Positions 50,518-59,006 of a DNA stretch of 64,000 nucleotides are shown here, one piece after another; position 1 is the first letter of the stretch, and every line of letters begins with the position of its first letter. The notes under the pieces are model-generated. The model was not told the DNA's origin. It did not search any database and saw only the letters and a program-made list of their open reading frames with translations. Both the position numbers and the translations under genes were made by a program. This stretch comes from Lacisediminihabitans sp040549525 (lineage in GTDB: Bacteria > Actinomycetota > Actinomycetes > Actinomycetales > Microbacteriaceae): contig NZ_JBEPTM010000010.1 of assembly GCF_040549525.1 (NCBI RefSeq), forward strand, positions 32,559-96,558. Direction: 5' to 3'.

Positions 50518-51161
50518 CAGATCAGCGAGGTTCGGAGCAGCGCTTCCGCGCGCTCGAGTTCGGTCAGCGCCATCTCTAGCGCCGCGGAGGTGATGAGCTC
50601 CGGGATGATGTCCGTGCGCAGGCGCTGGCAGTAGGCGGAGGGAACCTGCCCGAACCAGCTCGATGCGAGAGCGATCCCCGCCGGGGTGAATCTCCAGAGC
50701 CGGTCCGCATCCCGCACGAGTGAATCCTCGATCGAGTACGACTCGGCCCGGGTGTCGTGGCCGTCGATGATGTCGGTCACCCGCGCGATGAAATCGGTGT
50801 CGAAACCGAGTCCGGGCAGCACCTCCCGTGCGATCTCGCAGCCCTTGATCTCGTGCTCGAAGCGGATCTGCGCGCGGCGCCAGTCCGCGCCGAACCCCTC
50901 CGAGATGATCTTCGTCTCGTCGACCCGCGCCCAGCCCGTGTCGTGCAGCAGGATGGCCACGCGCACGACGAGGGAGTCTGCTTCCGGGTACGAATCGCAT
51001 AGCCTCTCCGCAAAAGCGAACGAGATGGGGATGTGGATGTTGTTGCCCCTGGTCTGCATCTCGACCTCGACCGCTCGCCACAGTCCGTCCAGGTCGGAGG
51101 CGGAGTCGGCCGCGATGGCGATGGGGGAGGTATCCACCGGATGTTGGGTCTGAAGCGTCAC
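50517..51161 (-). CDS. creD: HD-domain phosphohydrolase, CreD-like
   Basis: A 214-aa protein with an HD metal-dependent phosphohydrolase core: H43 (NIHIP), H73-D74 (LLHDTGW), a middle His in FEHEIKG and a late acidic site (DGHDTR, and VRDADRLW). This supplies the usual H...HD...D ligands. Between the aldehyde dehydrogenase and ferredoxin reductase genes it occupies the place of CreD, which removes phosphate from 4-hydroxybenzyl phosphate. That assignment rests on synteny plus the phosphohydrolase fold. Confidence 0.8.
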   Translation of the reverse strand: MTLQTQHPVDTSPIAIAADSASDLDGLWRAVEVEMQTRGNNIHIPISFAFAERLCDSYPEADSLVVRVAILLHDTGWARVDETKIISEGFGADWRRAQIRFEHEIKGCEIAREVLPGLGFDTDFIARVTDIIDGHDTRAESYSIEDSLVRDADRLWRFTPAGIALASSWFGQVPSAYCQRLRTDIIPELITSAALEMALTELERAEALLRTSLI

Positions 51162-51168
51162 GACGCTC

Positions 51169-52452
51169 TCACTTTCTTTCTAGCGCTGGCTCGGCAGCGA
51201 GGAGCTTTTTGAGGGAGACGGAGGTGTCGGTCACGAGCCCGGCCGGGATGGCCTGGCCCGTGTGGAGGGCCTGTCGAACCGTGATGAAATCCAAGGGGCT
51301 GTTGATGCAGTCCGCGGCGATGATCCCCCCGTCGCGGTAGTAGAGCACGGAGAACTTCTCGGATTCGGGGTCGCCGCGCAGGACGACCTGGTCGTGTCCC
51401 GCCGAGAGACCGGCAATCTGCAGCTTGAGGTCGGCCTGATCGGACCAGAACCAGGGGACGGTGCGGTGCTCGGCATCGAGGCCCAATAGGGTGGCCGCGG
51501 CCACCTTGGCCTGCTCCACCGAGTTCTGCACGCTCTCGAGACGCACCCGGCCGTTTCCGAAGTCGGTGATGGAGGGATTCGGCATGTTCGCACAGTCGCC
51601 GGCGGCCACGGTGAACCCGTCGGAGGTTCTTGCGTGGGAGTCGACGACGATGCCGTTGTCGACGGAGAGACCGAGCTGCTCCGCGAGTTCGGTACGCGGC
51701 ACGACGCCGACGCCGATCAGCACGAGATCAGCCGGCACGATCGACCCGTCGCCGAGTTCGACGCCGGCGACCGAGCCCTTCGCCCCCACGATCCGGGTGA
51801 CCCGCGCATCGAGCACGATGGTCGTGCCGCGCCGGCGATGGGCCCGCAGGTAGAACTCGCTCGTGGCTTCGGAGACGGCTCGTCCGATCAACCGGGGGGC
51901 CGCTTCGAGCACGGTCACGGTCTTGCCGGAGGCGCGTGCACCGGCCGCGACTTCGAGGCCGATGAATCCGCCACCGATCACCACGACATTCTTCGCGGTG
52001 CGGAGGTTGCGCTCGAGGGCCGCGGCATCCTCGAGATCCCGCAGGTAGGTGACACCGCCGAGCTCCGAGCCGTCGAGCGGGATGCGGCGCGGGCGTGCGC
52101 CGACAGTGAGCGCGAGCCGTGCGAAGCCGAAGATCCGTCCGGATGCCGCAACGGCCTCGCCACCCCGCGCATCTCGCGATATCTGCACGATCTGTTCACC
52201 GGTCACGATGTCGATGTGATGGTCGGCGTAGAAGTCGGGGGTGCGGAAGGTGAGTGACTCCGCCGTCGCCTCCCCCTTCAGGAACGCCTTCGAGAGGGGT
52301 GGGCGCTGGTAGGGCGGATGCGCCTCCTCGCCGATGAGCACGATCGGATCGGTGTCACCGAGCTCGCGGAGGCTCGCTGCGAGCTGCACCCCGGCCTGGC
52401 AGTTGCCGATGATGAGAGTACCGCGGCGCTGCGCGGAGGGACGGTCGGACAT
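51169..52452 (-). CDS. creE: FAD-dependent ferredoxin reductase, CreE-like
   Basis: A 427-aa NAD(P)H-ferredoxin reductase of the putidaredoxin/rubredoxin reductase type. The FAD site is at the N-terminus (LIIGNCQAGVQLA), with Asn-Cys-Gln in place of the common G-x-G pattern. NAD binding is at VVVIGGGFIGLEVA (about 152-165), and the late FAD motif is VAAGDCANMP. It should pass electrons to the 2Fe-2S ferredoxin encoded 5 bp upstream and then to the P450. ATG 52452 is chosen because homologous sequence starts there. Confidence 0.88.
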   Translation of the reverse strand: MSDRPSAQRRGTLIIGNCQAGVQLAASLRELGDTDPIVLIGEEAHPPYQRPPLSKAFLKGEATAESLTFRTPDFYADHHIDIVTGEQIVQISRDARGGEAVAASGRIFGFARLALTVGARPRRIPLDGSELGGVTYLRDLEDAAALERNLRTAKNVVVIGGGFIGLEVAAGARASGKTVTVLEAAPRLIGRAVSEATSEFYLRAHRRRGTTIVLDARVTRIVGAKGSVAGVELGDGSIVPADLVLIGVGVVPRTELAEQLGLSVDNGIVVDSHARTSDGFTVAAGDCANMPNPSITDFGNGRVRLESVQNSVEQAKVAAATLLGLDAEHRTVPWFWSDQADLKLQIAGLSAGHDQVVLRGDPESEKFSVLYYRDGGIIAADCINSPLDFITVRQALHTGQAIPAGLVTDTSVSLKKLLAAEPALERK

Positions 52453-52457
52453 GGCGG

Positions 52458-52778
52458 TCACACCTGTGTTTCCGGGGTGCGCACCCGTGCGACGACGCCG
52501 TCGCTCAGCGACAGTTGGCACGAGAGACGGGAATTCTCCTGGCGGTCGACCGCCGTGCCGTCGAGCATGTCGTCTTCGAGCTCCTCCATGGGAGGGAATG
52601 CGGCGGTGCTGTCCGCGCACAGGAACACATGGCAGGTCGCGCAGGAGAGACTTCCTCCGCACTCGGCGACGATCCCCGGCACGCCGTTACGCACCGCGGT
52701 CTCCATGACGGAGTCCCCGGCTTGGGCGTCGAGGGTGACCTCGCTGTCGTCCTGGGCGATGTAGGTGATGGTGGGCAT
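52458..52778 (-). CDS. creF: 2Fe-2S ferredoxin (adrenodoxin/putidaredoxin type), CreF-like
   Basis: A 106-aa ferredoxin with cluster ligands C40, C46, C49 and C87 (AECGGSLSCATCHVF and RLSCQL), the C-x5-C-x2-C-xn-C pattern of P450-coupled vertebrate-type ferredoxins. It lies next to its reductase gene and four genes from the P450 in the same operon, giving a complete class I electron chain (reductase, ferredoxin, P450). Confidence 0.93.
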   Translation of the reverse strand: MPTITYIAQDDSEVTLDAQAGDSVMETAVRNGVPGIVAECGGSLSCATCHVFLCADSTAAFPPMEELEDDMLDGTAVDRQENSRLSCQLSLSDGVVARVRTPETQV

Positions 52779-52790
52779 TTTCGGGGTCTC

Positions 52791-53558
52791 CTAGGTGAAC
52801 TGCCGGCCACCGTCGACCACGATGGTCTGGCCGGTGATGTAGGCGCTGCCGGGCCCGGCCAGAAACAGGGCCGTTCCCACGATGTCGTCGGGTTCGCTCG
52901 AGCGACGGATCGCTCCGCGGTCGACCCCGTAGGTCTCCGCATCCTCCATGAGTCCGTAACTCGCTTCGGTGAGCGTGAATCCTGGGGCGATCGCGTTGAC
53001 CGTGATGGAGCGTGCGCCGAGCTCCTTCGCGAGCACTCGGGTGAGGGCGATCACGCCCCCTTTCGAGGCCACGTAGTGCGCCCAGTGCGCGGAACCACTC
53101 ATGACCGTTGCCGAGGAGAGGTTGATCACGCGGGCGCCCTCCGCGAGGTGCGGTGAGCACGCGCGGGTCACCAGCCAGGGGCCCTTGAGGTTGACGGCCA
53201 TCACCCGATCCCACTCCTCCGGGTCGATCTCGGTGAAGGGGGAGCGGGTGATCGTCGCGTAGATCGCGGCGTTGTTGACGATCACCTCGAGGTGGCCGTC
53301 CCCGAACTCCGCTGCCGCCGTCGCCATGGCCGACACCGACTGCAGGGAGGTCACGTCCACGGCGATCGCGAGGGCTCGTCCACCGGCAGATTCGATGAGA
53401 GCCGCCGTCTCCGCAGCGCCCTCGAGATTGACATCGGCGACGGCGACTCGGGAGCCCTGCCCAGCGAAGGCGAGGGCGAAGGCACGGCCGAGGCCACCGG
53501 CCGCACCGGTGACGAGCACCGTCCGTTCGGTGGTCGCGGCCGTGCCCGCGTCAGGCAT
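52791..53558 (-). CDS. creG: Short-chain dehydrogenase, CreG-like (4-hydroxybenzyl alcohol oxidation)
   Basis: A 255-aa classical SDR: coenzyme loop TGAAGGLGRA near 17-26, NNAA strand, Ser in NLSSATVMSG, and the catalytic Y-x3-K in HYVASKGG. VADVNLEGA after the second strand suggests NAD preference through Asp. ATG 53558 overlaps the stop of the phosphotransfer gene upstream by 8 bp. In the cre order it is CreG, converting 4-hydroxybenzyl alcohol to the aldehyde. The substrate is inferred from context. Confidence 0.82.
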   Translation of the reverse strand: MPDAGTAATTERTVLVTGAAGGLGRAFALAFAGQGSRVAVADVNLEGAAETAALIESAGGRALAIAVDVTSLQSVSAMATAAAEFGDGHLEVIVNNAAIYATITRSPFTEIDPEEWDRVMAVNLKGPWLVTRACSPHLAEGARVINLSSATVMSGSAHWAHYVASKGGVIALTRVLAKELGARSITVNAIAPGFTLTEASYGLMEDAETYGVDRGAIRRSSEPDDIVGTALFLAGPGSAYITGQTIVVDGGRQFT

Positions 53559-55413
53559 GGCTGCTTGCGAGTGCGGGTTCGGCGACCACCGGGGCGTCGA
53601 TGATCGTGACCCTTCCGGTGTTGCCATCGACGCGGAGCCACTGTCCCGTGGTGATCTCGGCGGAGGCCGTGCCGGTTCCGGTCACCGCCGGCATGCCGTA
53701 CTCGCGGCAGACGATCGCAGCGTGGCTCATCATGCCACCGATGTCCGTGACGGTGGCCCTGATCTTGCCGAAGATCGGACCCCACGACGGCGCGGTGACG
53801 GGAGCCACGAGGATGTCGCCCACCTGCACCTCCGAGAGCTGGTCGGAGCTGCTGATGACCCGTGCCGGGCCCTCCGCGATGCCGCTCGAGGCGGCCATTC
53901 CGCGGAATTCGCCCTCCGGAGCATCGGAGTCGCCCAACCAGTTCGCGATCTGGTCGGAGGTGATGCCCCACAACATGAGGGTGAATGGCTCCGTGATGAC
54001 GGCGGGCGGGGTATTGAGAGCGGGCTGCGGGCGCTGCTTCGACAGGGCGTCGATGATCACCGTGCGGCGAGCGATCTCCGCCGGCCAGTAGTCCGGGCCG
54101 ATGGCCGGGGCGCCGACAGCCCACCCGGTGACGTAGTCGAAGAGTGCCTCGCGCACCTCGTCCCGGCGCAGGTAGAACATGTCGTTCGGGTTCGCCCAGA
54201 AGCCCTGCTCGTGCAGCATGTTCGACAGCTGACGCGCCTTGCGCCAGAACACGCCCATCGTCCAGTGCTCGATGTAGAAGTTGTGGTTCTCCACGTAGGG
54301 ATACACCTGCCTGGCGAGGCCGAGCTTGCCCTGGAACGCCTCGAGCTGTTCGGGCGAGAGCAGTTCGGAGTATTCCTCGGTGATGCGGTCGCGTTCCACG
54401 ATGAGTTCGGCGACGGGGCGGTCGATGTTCTCGCCGAGCTCGAGCCGGGAGATGTAGTCGCCGATGTATCCGAGCGGAAGCTCGAGGTAGTCCATCCAGT
54501 ACTTGTCATGGGCATAGAAACCGTTGCCGACCGTGAAGTTGAACCACGGGTCCTTGGCTTCCTCCCACGCGGCGAGCCAGGCGGACCCACCGGGCGCCGC
54601 TCCGATCGCGGCAAGGGTCGCGTCGGGATCGGCCGTGTTGCCGAAGTGGCCGGTCAGGTGCAGCTCGATGGCGAGCTTCGCCAGCTTCTTGAGCTCGTCA
54701 TCCGGTCGGAACAGCTCCATGTCCACTCCCTGCACCATCTTCGCGACGGCCTGGTCCGGGATGCCGGGGAACACCTCTGTGCAGTAGGTGAAGAAGTCGA
54801 GGTAGGCGACGTAGCCGAGGTTCAGGAATTCGAAGTGGTACTGCCAGGCGCGGAAGGCGAGAGAGATGAGCTTGTCGAAGGTGTTCATGAGGTCGTCGTT
54901 CGGGCCGGTGCCCTTGCCCGACAGCACGTCGTCGATGTCGACGGCATCCGGCAGCGCCTCGAAGCTCAGGGCATTGAGCTCCTCGATCGTCGAGTGGATC
55001 TTGCCCTTCCAGCGTTCGAGCAGGGTGTCCCAGTTCTGGAAGTAGTGGCCGGCGCGCTGCATGAACTGGGGCACCCGTGCCGCGATCTCGTCGGGGGCGA
55101 CACCGACCGGGGACATGAAGACGTAGCCGTTGTGGATGCGGAACTCGATGCCGTTGGCCGGCGGGATGAGCAGGTGGCGCGAGTTGTACTGGCCGAGACA
55201 GGACACGGCGAACTCGAACCCGATCGTCTCGAAGGGCTTCGTCACGGTCGGCCAGTGCTGGCTGTCGCAGAACCAGAACTTGCTCTCCTCGACCTCGCGG
55301 CGATTCTCCTGGAAGACGAGGTTGTAGGCGTAGAGATCCTTCCATCCCTCGCCCCCTTCCGCGGGCTCGAGGGCATAGGGACTCGGGAATGACTTCTCTG
55401 TCATGTCAGGCAA
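53551..55413 (-). CDS. creH: PEP-utilizing-type phosphohistidine protein, CreH-like aryl phosphate synthase subunit
   Basis: A 620-aa protein. The C-terminal ~90 residues form a swivelling phosphohistidine domain with H564 in GGMMSHAAIVCREYG, as in PEP synthase and phenylphosphate synthase. The N-terminal ~500 residues are a helical, aromatic-rich domain (many W, Y, F; for example WFCDSQHWPTV, FWFNF-type stretches) without an obvious known fold, probably binding the phenol. Together with the ATP-grasp protein encoded upstream it would phosphorylate the phenolic hydroxyl of p-cresol or another alkylphenol. Family traits are seen; the substrate is by analogy to CreHI. Confidence 0.82.
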   Translation of the reverse strand: MPDMTEKSFPSPYALEPAEGGEGWKDLYAYNLVFQENRREVEESKFWFCDSQHWPTVTKPFETIGFEFAVSCLGQYNSRHLLIPPANGIEFRIHNGYVFMSPVGVAPDEIAARVPQFMQRAGHYFQNWDTLLERWKGKIHSTIEELNALSFEALPDAVDIDDVLSGKGTGPNDDLMNTFDKLISLAFRAWQYHFEFLNLGYVAYLDFFTYCTEVFPGIPDQAVAKMVQGVDMELFRPDDELKKLAKLAIELHLTGHFGNTADPDATLAAIGAAPGGSAWLAAWEEAKDPWFNFTVGNGFYAHDKYWMDYLELPLGYIGDYISRLELGENIDRPVAELIVERDRITEEYSELLSPEQLEAFQGKLGLARQVYPYVENHNFYIEHWTMGVFWRKARQLSNMLHEQGFWANPNDMFYLRRDEVREALFDYVTGWAVGAPAIGPDYWPAEIARRTVIIDALSKQRPQPALNTPPAVITEPFTLMLWGITSDQIANWLGDSDAPEGEFRGMAASSGIAEGPARVISSSDQLSEVQVGDILVAPVTAPSWGPIFGKIRATVTDIGGMMSHAAIVCREYGMPAVTGTGTASAEITTGQWLRVDGNTGRVTIIDAPVVAEPALASSHA

Positions 55414-55449
55414 CCGTTCTGTTGGAGGTGCGGGTCTTGGTGGGGTGTC

Positions 55450-56526
55450 TTAGGCCCGGGCGGCCTGGGACAGGAGTGATTTGGTGATGCTCTCGATGCC
55501 GAATCCGGCGGAGGCGATGGTGATCGTCCCGCTGTCGGTCGACGAGAAGACGGTCTCGGGACGGGACTGGAGCAACAGCAGGTTCTCGCCGGCCGGGAGG
55601 TCTCGGTCGAGCGCCCATTCGATGTCCTGGGGTGCCTTGAAGTGCCGCTCGGCCCTCTTCGCGATCGTGGCGATCGCGGTGATTTCGGCGTCGTCGATGC
55701 AGAACTCGTTTCTGCGCGGCCCGGTCACCTCGATCTCGACGAGGGCTCGCGCACCGACATCCGGAACCAGTTCGGCGTGCTTGTCGCCGAGGGTCTGCCT
55801 CACGACCATGAGCATGACCTTGTCGACCATGATGTTGTCGGGTGTCACCTGGCCGGAGACGACGAGCTCACCGAGTCCATAGGAGGCTTCGATGACGATC
55901 TTCGATCGGTCGCCCGTTGTGGGGTCCATCGTGATGGCCACGCCGGCCACCCTCGCGTTCACCATCTTCTGCACGGCGACGGCCATCGACAGTCCCTCGT
56001 TCGGGATCTTGTTCTTCAGGCGGTAGATGATTGCGCGTGAGGTGTACAGGGAGGCCCAGCACCGGCGGATGTGCTCTGTCACCTCCGGGAGGCTCGTGAG
56101 CCAGAGGTAGGTGTCCTGCTGCCCGGCGAAGCTGGCCTCCGGAAGATCCTCCGCCGTCGCCGACGAGCGAACGGCCACGGGGACGGGGCTGTCGAACCGG
56201 GACTGGAGTGCCGCATAGGCCTCGACGGTTGCCGAATGCAGTTCCTTCGGCACCGGGCGGGAGGTGATCTCCGACCGGAGCCGCTCCGACACCCGATCGA
56301 CGGCGTCGATGTCGTCCGCATCGAGGCTGAGGAGGAGGGAGTGGATGTCGTCGGCGATGCCGGCCTCGGCGATGAACGCGTCATAGGCGGCGGTCGTGAT
56401 GGCGAATCCGGGAGGCACCGGCATTCCGGCCGCGGTCAGTGCGACGAGAGAGGCGCACTTGCCGCCGAGGAGCGCGTGCTCCGGCGGGGTGTCGTCGTCG
56501 AAGAACTGGATGAATGGGTGACTCAT
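55450..56526 (-). CDS. creI: PEP/pyruvate-binding (ATP-grasp) protein, CreI-like aryl phosphate synthase subunit
   Basis: A 358-aa protein equal to the N-terminal ATP-binding domain of PEP synthase standing alone. LLGGKCASLVALTAAGMPVPPGFAI (about 19-43), VRSSATAEDLPEASFAGQQDTYL (about 119-141) and the QDIEWALD ... LLLQSRPE ending are hallmarks of the PPDK_N family. It would use ATP to phosphorylate His of the partner protein encoded next. The split of ATP-binding and phosphohistidine parts into two genes is also seen in phenylphosphate synthase and in CreHI. Its stop is 36 bp from the partner start. Confidence 0.85.
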   Translation of the reverse strand: MSHPFIQFFDDDTPPEHALLGGKCASLVALTAAGMPVPPGFAITTAAYDAFIAEAGIADDIHSLLLSLDADDIDAVDRVSERLRSEITSRPVPKELHSATVEAYAALQSRFDSPVPVAVRSSATAEDLPEASFAGQQDTYLWLTSLPEVTEHIRRCWASLYTSRAIIYRLKNKIPNEGLSMAVAVQKMVNARVAGVAITMDPTTGDRSKIVIEASYGLGELVVSGQVTPDNIMVDKVMLMVVRQTLGDKHAELVPDVGARALVEIEVTGPRRNEFCIDDAEITAIATIAKRAERHFKAPQDIEWALDRDLPAGENLLLLQSRPETVFSSTDSGTITIASAGFGIESITKSLLSQAARA

Positions 56527-57821
56527 TTTTCAAACTCCCAGCGGACGGGCACCGATGTCGGTGCGCGGAATGACAGGTTCTCTCCGAAGGTGATCTTCTC
56601 CCCGTCGACGAGTCGGAGGGCGGGAACGGCCGCGATCGTCTCCTCGATCACGATCCGGTCCTGCAGCTTTGCGAGGATATTTCCGAGGCAGTAATGGATG
56701 CCGAATCCGAAGGCGAGGTGAACGCGGGCGTTCGGGCGGCTCACGTCGAACACCTCCGGCTCCTCGAAGATGGTCGAGTCGCGGTTGGCTGACCCCATCA
56801 ACAGCAGGATGTCCGCGCCGCGGGGGATGGGTGTGCCGGCGATCTCGGTGTCGACGAGAGCCTTCCGGCGCCAGCCGACGATCGACGGGCTGAAGCGCAG
56901 GGTCTCGTCGATGGCACCGGGAATGCGGCTCGGGTCGTCGACGAGCTTCTGCCACTCCTCCGGATAGCTCAGCAGCAGTCGGATCGTGTTGGAGATCAGC
57001 GTGGTGGTGGTCTCGTGGCCCGCGAACAGCAGGCTGTAACAGACCGATGCGATCTCGTGATCGCTGATCTCCGCCCCCTCGAGCTGGGCGCGTACGAGGT
57101 CTGCCACGAGGTTGTCTCCGCCGTTCTCATGGGCGTCCGACACCAGTCGCAGGCATTCGTTCCAATAGTCCACGAGGTTGTGCGCGTGCGGGATCTGTTC
57201 GTCGTCGGAGAGATCGCCCCAGGTCATCGCCGCTCGTGAGTCCGACCACTTCTTGTAGGTCGGCACCATCTGGGGGCCGACCCCAAGGAGTCCGAGGATC
57301 GTGATGGTGGGGATGTCCACCGCCACGTCCGCGAGGAAGTCGCCGCGGCCATCCGGGTGCGCGAGCATCTGCTGCAGCAGCCGAGCGGTGTTCTCGCGGA
57401 TGACCGGCTCGAGTGCCGTGAAGCGGCGGGGGCTGAATTCCTTCTGCACGATCGCGCGCATGCGGCTGTGTTCCGGGGGGACGCGGGCGGACAGTCCGGA
57501 GTAGGCCGTGAACCCGCCCTCGTTCATGATGCGCACGGCTTCTGCGCTGCGCGGCCGAACCGGGGCCTGGGCGTTCTCGCTGCTGAAGGTCTGCCAGTCG
57601 GCGAAGACGGCCTTGATGTCCTCGTACCGCGAGACCACGTAGTACCCGATGCGCTCGTCGAACATGACGGGTTCCTCGGCGCGCAACTCGGCGTAGGAGG
57701 CAAAGGGATCGTTCATGACGAAGGGCTCGTACCCGTGGTGGTCCGTGCCCCCACTGGGCACCGGGCATCCGCCGGTGGGGGCGGCGACGACCGGGGAAGA
57801 GGCGGTGGTCTGAGCGTTCAC
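56523..57821 (-). CDS. creJ: Cytochrome P450, CreJ-like
   Basis: A 432-aa soluble bacterial P450. The heme thiolate is C378 in FGFGIHYCLGN. The I-helix oxygen-activation motif is FAGHETTTT, the K-helix ExxR is ETLR, and RPNARVHLAFG precedes the heme loop. The GTG at 57821 is fixed by AAGGAG 6 nt upstream. Its stop overlaps the start of the ATP-grasp gene. In the cre scheme it hydroxylates the methyl group of the phosphorylated cresol using the CreE/CreF pair encoded downstream. First gene of the catabolic operon. Confidence 0.9.
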   Translation of the reverse strand: MNAQTTASSPVVAAPTGGCPVPSGGTDHHGYEPFVMNDPFASYAELRAEEPVMFDERIGYYVVSRYEDIKAVFADWQTFSSENAQAPVRPRSAEAVRIMNEGGFTAYSGLSARVPPEHSRMRAIVQKEFSPRRFTALEPVIRENTARLLQQMLAHPDGRGDFLADVAVDIPTITILGLLGVGPQMVPTYKKWSDSRAAMTWGDLSDDEQIPHAHNLVDYWNECLRLVSDAHENGGDNLVADLVRAQLEGAEISDHEIASVCYSLLFAGHETTTTLISNTIRLLLSYPEEWQKLVDDPSRIPGAIDETLRFSPSIVGWRRKALVDTEIAGTPIPRGADILLLMGSANRDSTIFEEPEVFDVSRPNARVHLAFGFGIHYCLGNILAKLQDRIVIEETIAAVPALRLVDGEKITFGENLSFRAPTSVPVRWEFEK

Positions 57822-57901
57822 GTCGAGCTCCTTCTTGGGTTCCACACCTTCGTGGAGTTGGCACCATCTAACGTCGTCGGTCGGTCGAGCGAGCGGGATG
57901 T

Positions 57902-57916
57902 GTCCACTGGATGGAC
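57902..57916. promoter_or_regulatory. Palindromic operator candidate upstream of the P450 operon
   Basis: GTCCA-CTGGA-TGGAC is a 15-bp perfect inverted repeat (5-bp arms) in the 112-bp gap between the IclR gene and the P450 gene. A second shorter one, TCCAC-N6-GTGGA at 57841-57856, lies closer to the start. IclR regulators bind palindromes of about this size, so either could control the catabolic operon. Confidence 0.4.
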
Positions 57917-57933
57917 TCGAACTGCGCGGACGA

Positions 57934-58737
57934 CTACCTCGCGGGTCGGCGGTGAAGCACCTCGTTGCGAAGAGTGGAGGCGGGAACTCGGGCGATCCCG
58001 GATTGGATCCGCTCCGCGGTGCCCAGCAGGATGGGCACATTGTGCTCGAGCTGGTGCGCGCGGGAGGTCGGGAGCACCATGCCGAGGGCGGCGACGACGT
58101 GCCCCTCGCCGTCGAAGACCGGAACAGCGATCGAGCACGATCCGAGACGCACCTCCTCTGACGCGATGGCGAACCCCTGGGCCCGGATCCGCTCCAGGTC
58201 CTTGCCGATCAGGGCGGGATCGGTCTTGGTGAACTCCGTGCGCTGCGCGAGGTCGCTCACGAGCACGGCGTCTCGCACCCAGTCCTCCTCGAAAGCGAGC
58301 ATCGCCCGCCCGACGGCGGTGGCATGCATGGGGAGGCGCCCGCCCACCCGGGAGGCCTGCGGAACCCTCCGGGTGCCGTAGACCCGGTCGATGTAGAGCA
58401 CCTCTGCTCCGTCGCGGATGGCGATGTGCACGGTCTCGCGGGTGAGTCCGAAGAGGTCCTGGAGAAAGGGGCGAGCCACATCGCGCAGTTGACGGCCGGC
58501 GTGTTGGCCGAGCTCCCACAGCCGCAGGCCGATCTGGTAGCGGCCCCGCGCATCCCTCTGCACGGCTCCCCACTCCTCGAGCTCGCCGAGGAGTCGATGG
58601 GTGGTGCTGTGGGGCAGGCCGCTCGCCGTGCTGATCTCGCTCAGGGAGCGAGGGGCGGGGCTGCCCTCGAACACCGCGAGGATGCTCAGGATGCGGGACG
58701 TGACCGATTGCCCCGGAGTGGTCGTGCCGCCTGCCAT
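57934..58737 (-). CDS. IclR-family transcriptional regulator
   Basis: A 267-aa regulator with an N-terminal winged helix (about 10-70: VTSRILSILAVFEGS, LSEISTASGLPHSTTHRLLGELEEWGAV) and a C-terminal effector-binding GAF-like domain (VHIAIRDGAEVLYIDRV ... ATAVGRAMLAF ... SIAVPVFDGEGHVVAALG). ATG 58737 has GAGGAG 6 nt upstream; a longer frame to 58977 is unsupported. As the promoter-proximal gene before the P450 operon it is the likely sensor of the aromatic substrate or intermediate. Confidence 0.92.
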   Translation of the reverse strand: MAGGTTTPGQSVTSRILSILAVFEGSPAPRSLSEISTASGLPHSTTHRLLGELEEWGAVQRDARGRYQIGLRLWELGQHAGRQLRDVARPFLQDLFGLTRETVHIAIRDGAEVLYIDRVYGTRRVPQASRVGGRLPMHATAVGRAMLAFEEDWVRDAVLVSDLAQRTEFTKTDPALIGKDLERIRAQGFAIASEEVRLGSCSIAVPVFDGEGHVVAALGMVLPTSRAHQLEHNVPILLGTAERIQSGIARVPASTLRNEVLHRRPAR

Positions 58738-59006
58738 GCCGCGCTCCTCACGCCCCGAACCGCCGACAGCGTCGGCGCCTCTCACCGCACTGTGTGAGAA
58801 GTGTCCCACCGGATGAACGGGTGCAGGGGGACCAAGGTCACGCGCCAGGGCGATGCGTGGCTGCGTTCGCCTCCCCCCTGATTGGTGCGAATTCGCACAA
58901 GGCAAGTGCGAAAAGAGCCGTTGACCCGAAATTTGCGTGCAGGAATACTCAGTAGGTCGGGGAGTCGGTCTCGACATTCCTCCAGCGCCGCCAGGAAAGA
59001 GAATCG
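58738..59006. promoter_or_regulatory. Divergent regulatory region with GTGCGAATTCGCAC operator and a clear promoter
   Basis: A 269-bp gap between the IclR gene and the SDR gene. It holds a 14-bp perfect palindrome, GTGCGAATTCGCAC, at 58885-58898 and a further half-site AGTGCGAAAAG at about 58905-58915. A plus-strand promoter follows: TTGACC at 58921-58926, 17 bp, AATACT at 58944-58949. The half-site abuts the -35 box, fitting repression or activation of the SDR gene by the adjacent IclR protein or another factor. Confidence 0.6.

Noticed and set aside
53272..55392. 706-codon plus-strand frame opposite the phosphohistidine protein gene
   Set aside because: Val/Glu/Arg/Asp-rich shadow composition; the minus-strand frame has a conserved phosphohistidine motif and a plausible operon context.
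53551..56526. Split PEP-synthase-like pair as a frameshifted single ppsA gene
   Set aside because: The two genes are in the reverse order to a simple break (the ATP-grasp part is upstream with its own start and stop, followed by a 36-bp gap), the second has a large unrelated N-terminal domain, and the split form is known from aryl phosphate synthases.
48994..58737. Anaerobic phenol degradation (phenylphosphate synthase/carboxylase) as the meaning of the PEP-synthase-like genes
   Set aside because: There is no UbiD-type carboxylase, while a P450 with its ferredoxin and reductase shows an oxygen-dependent pathway; the cre scheme explains all genes.
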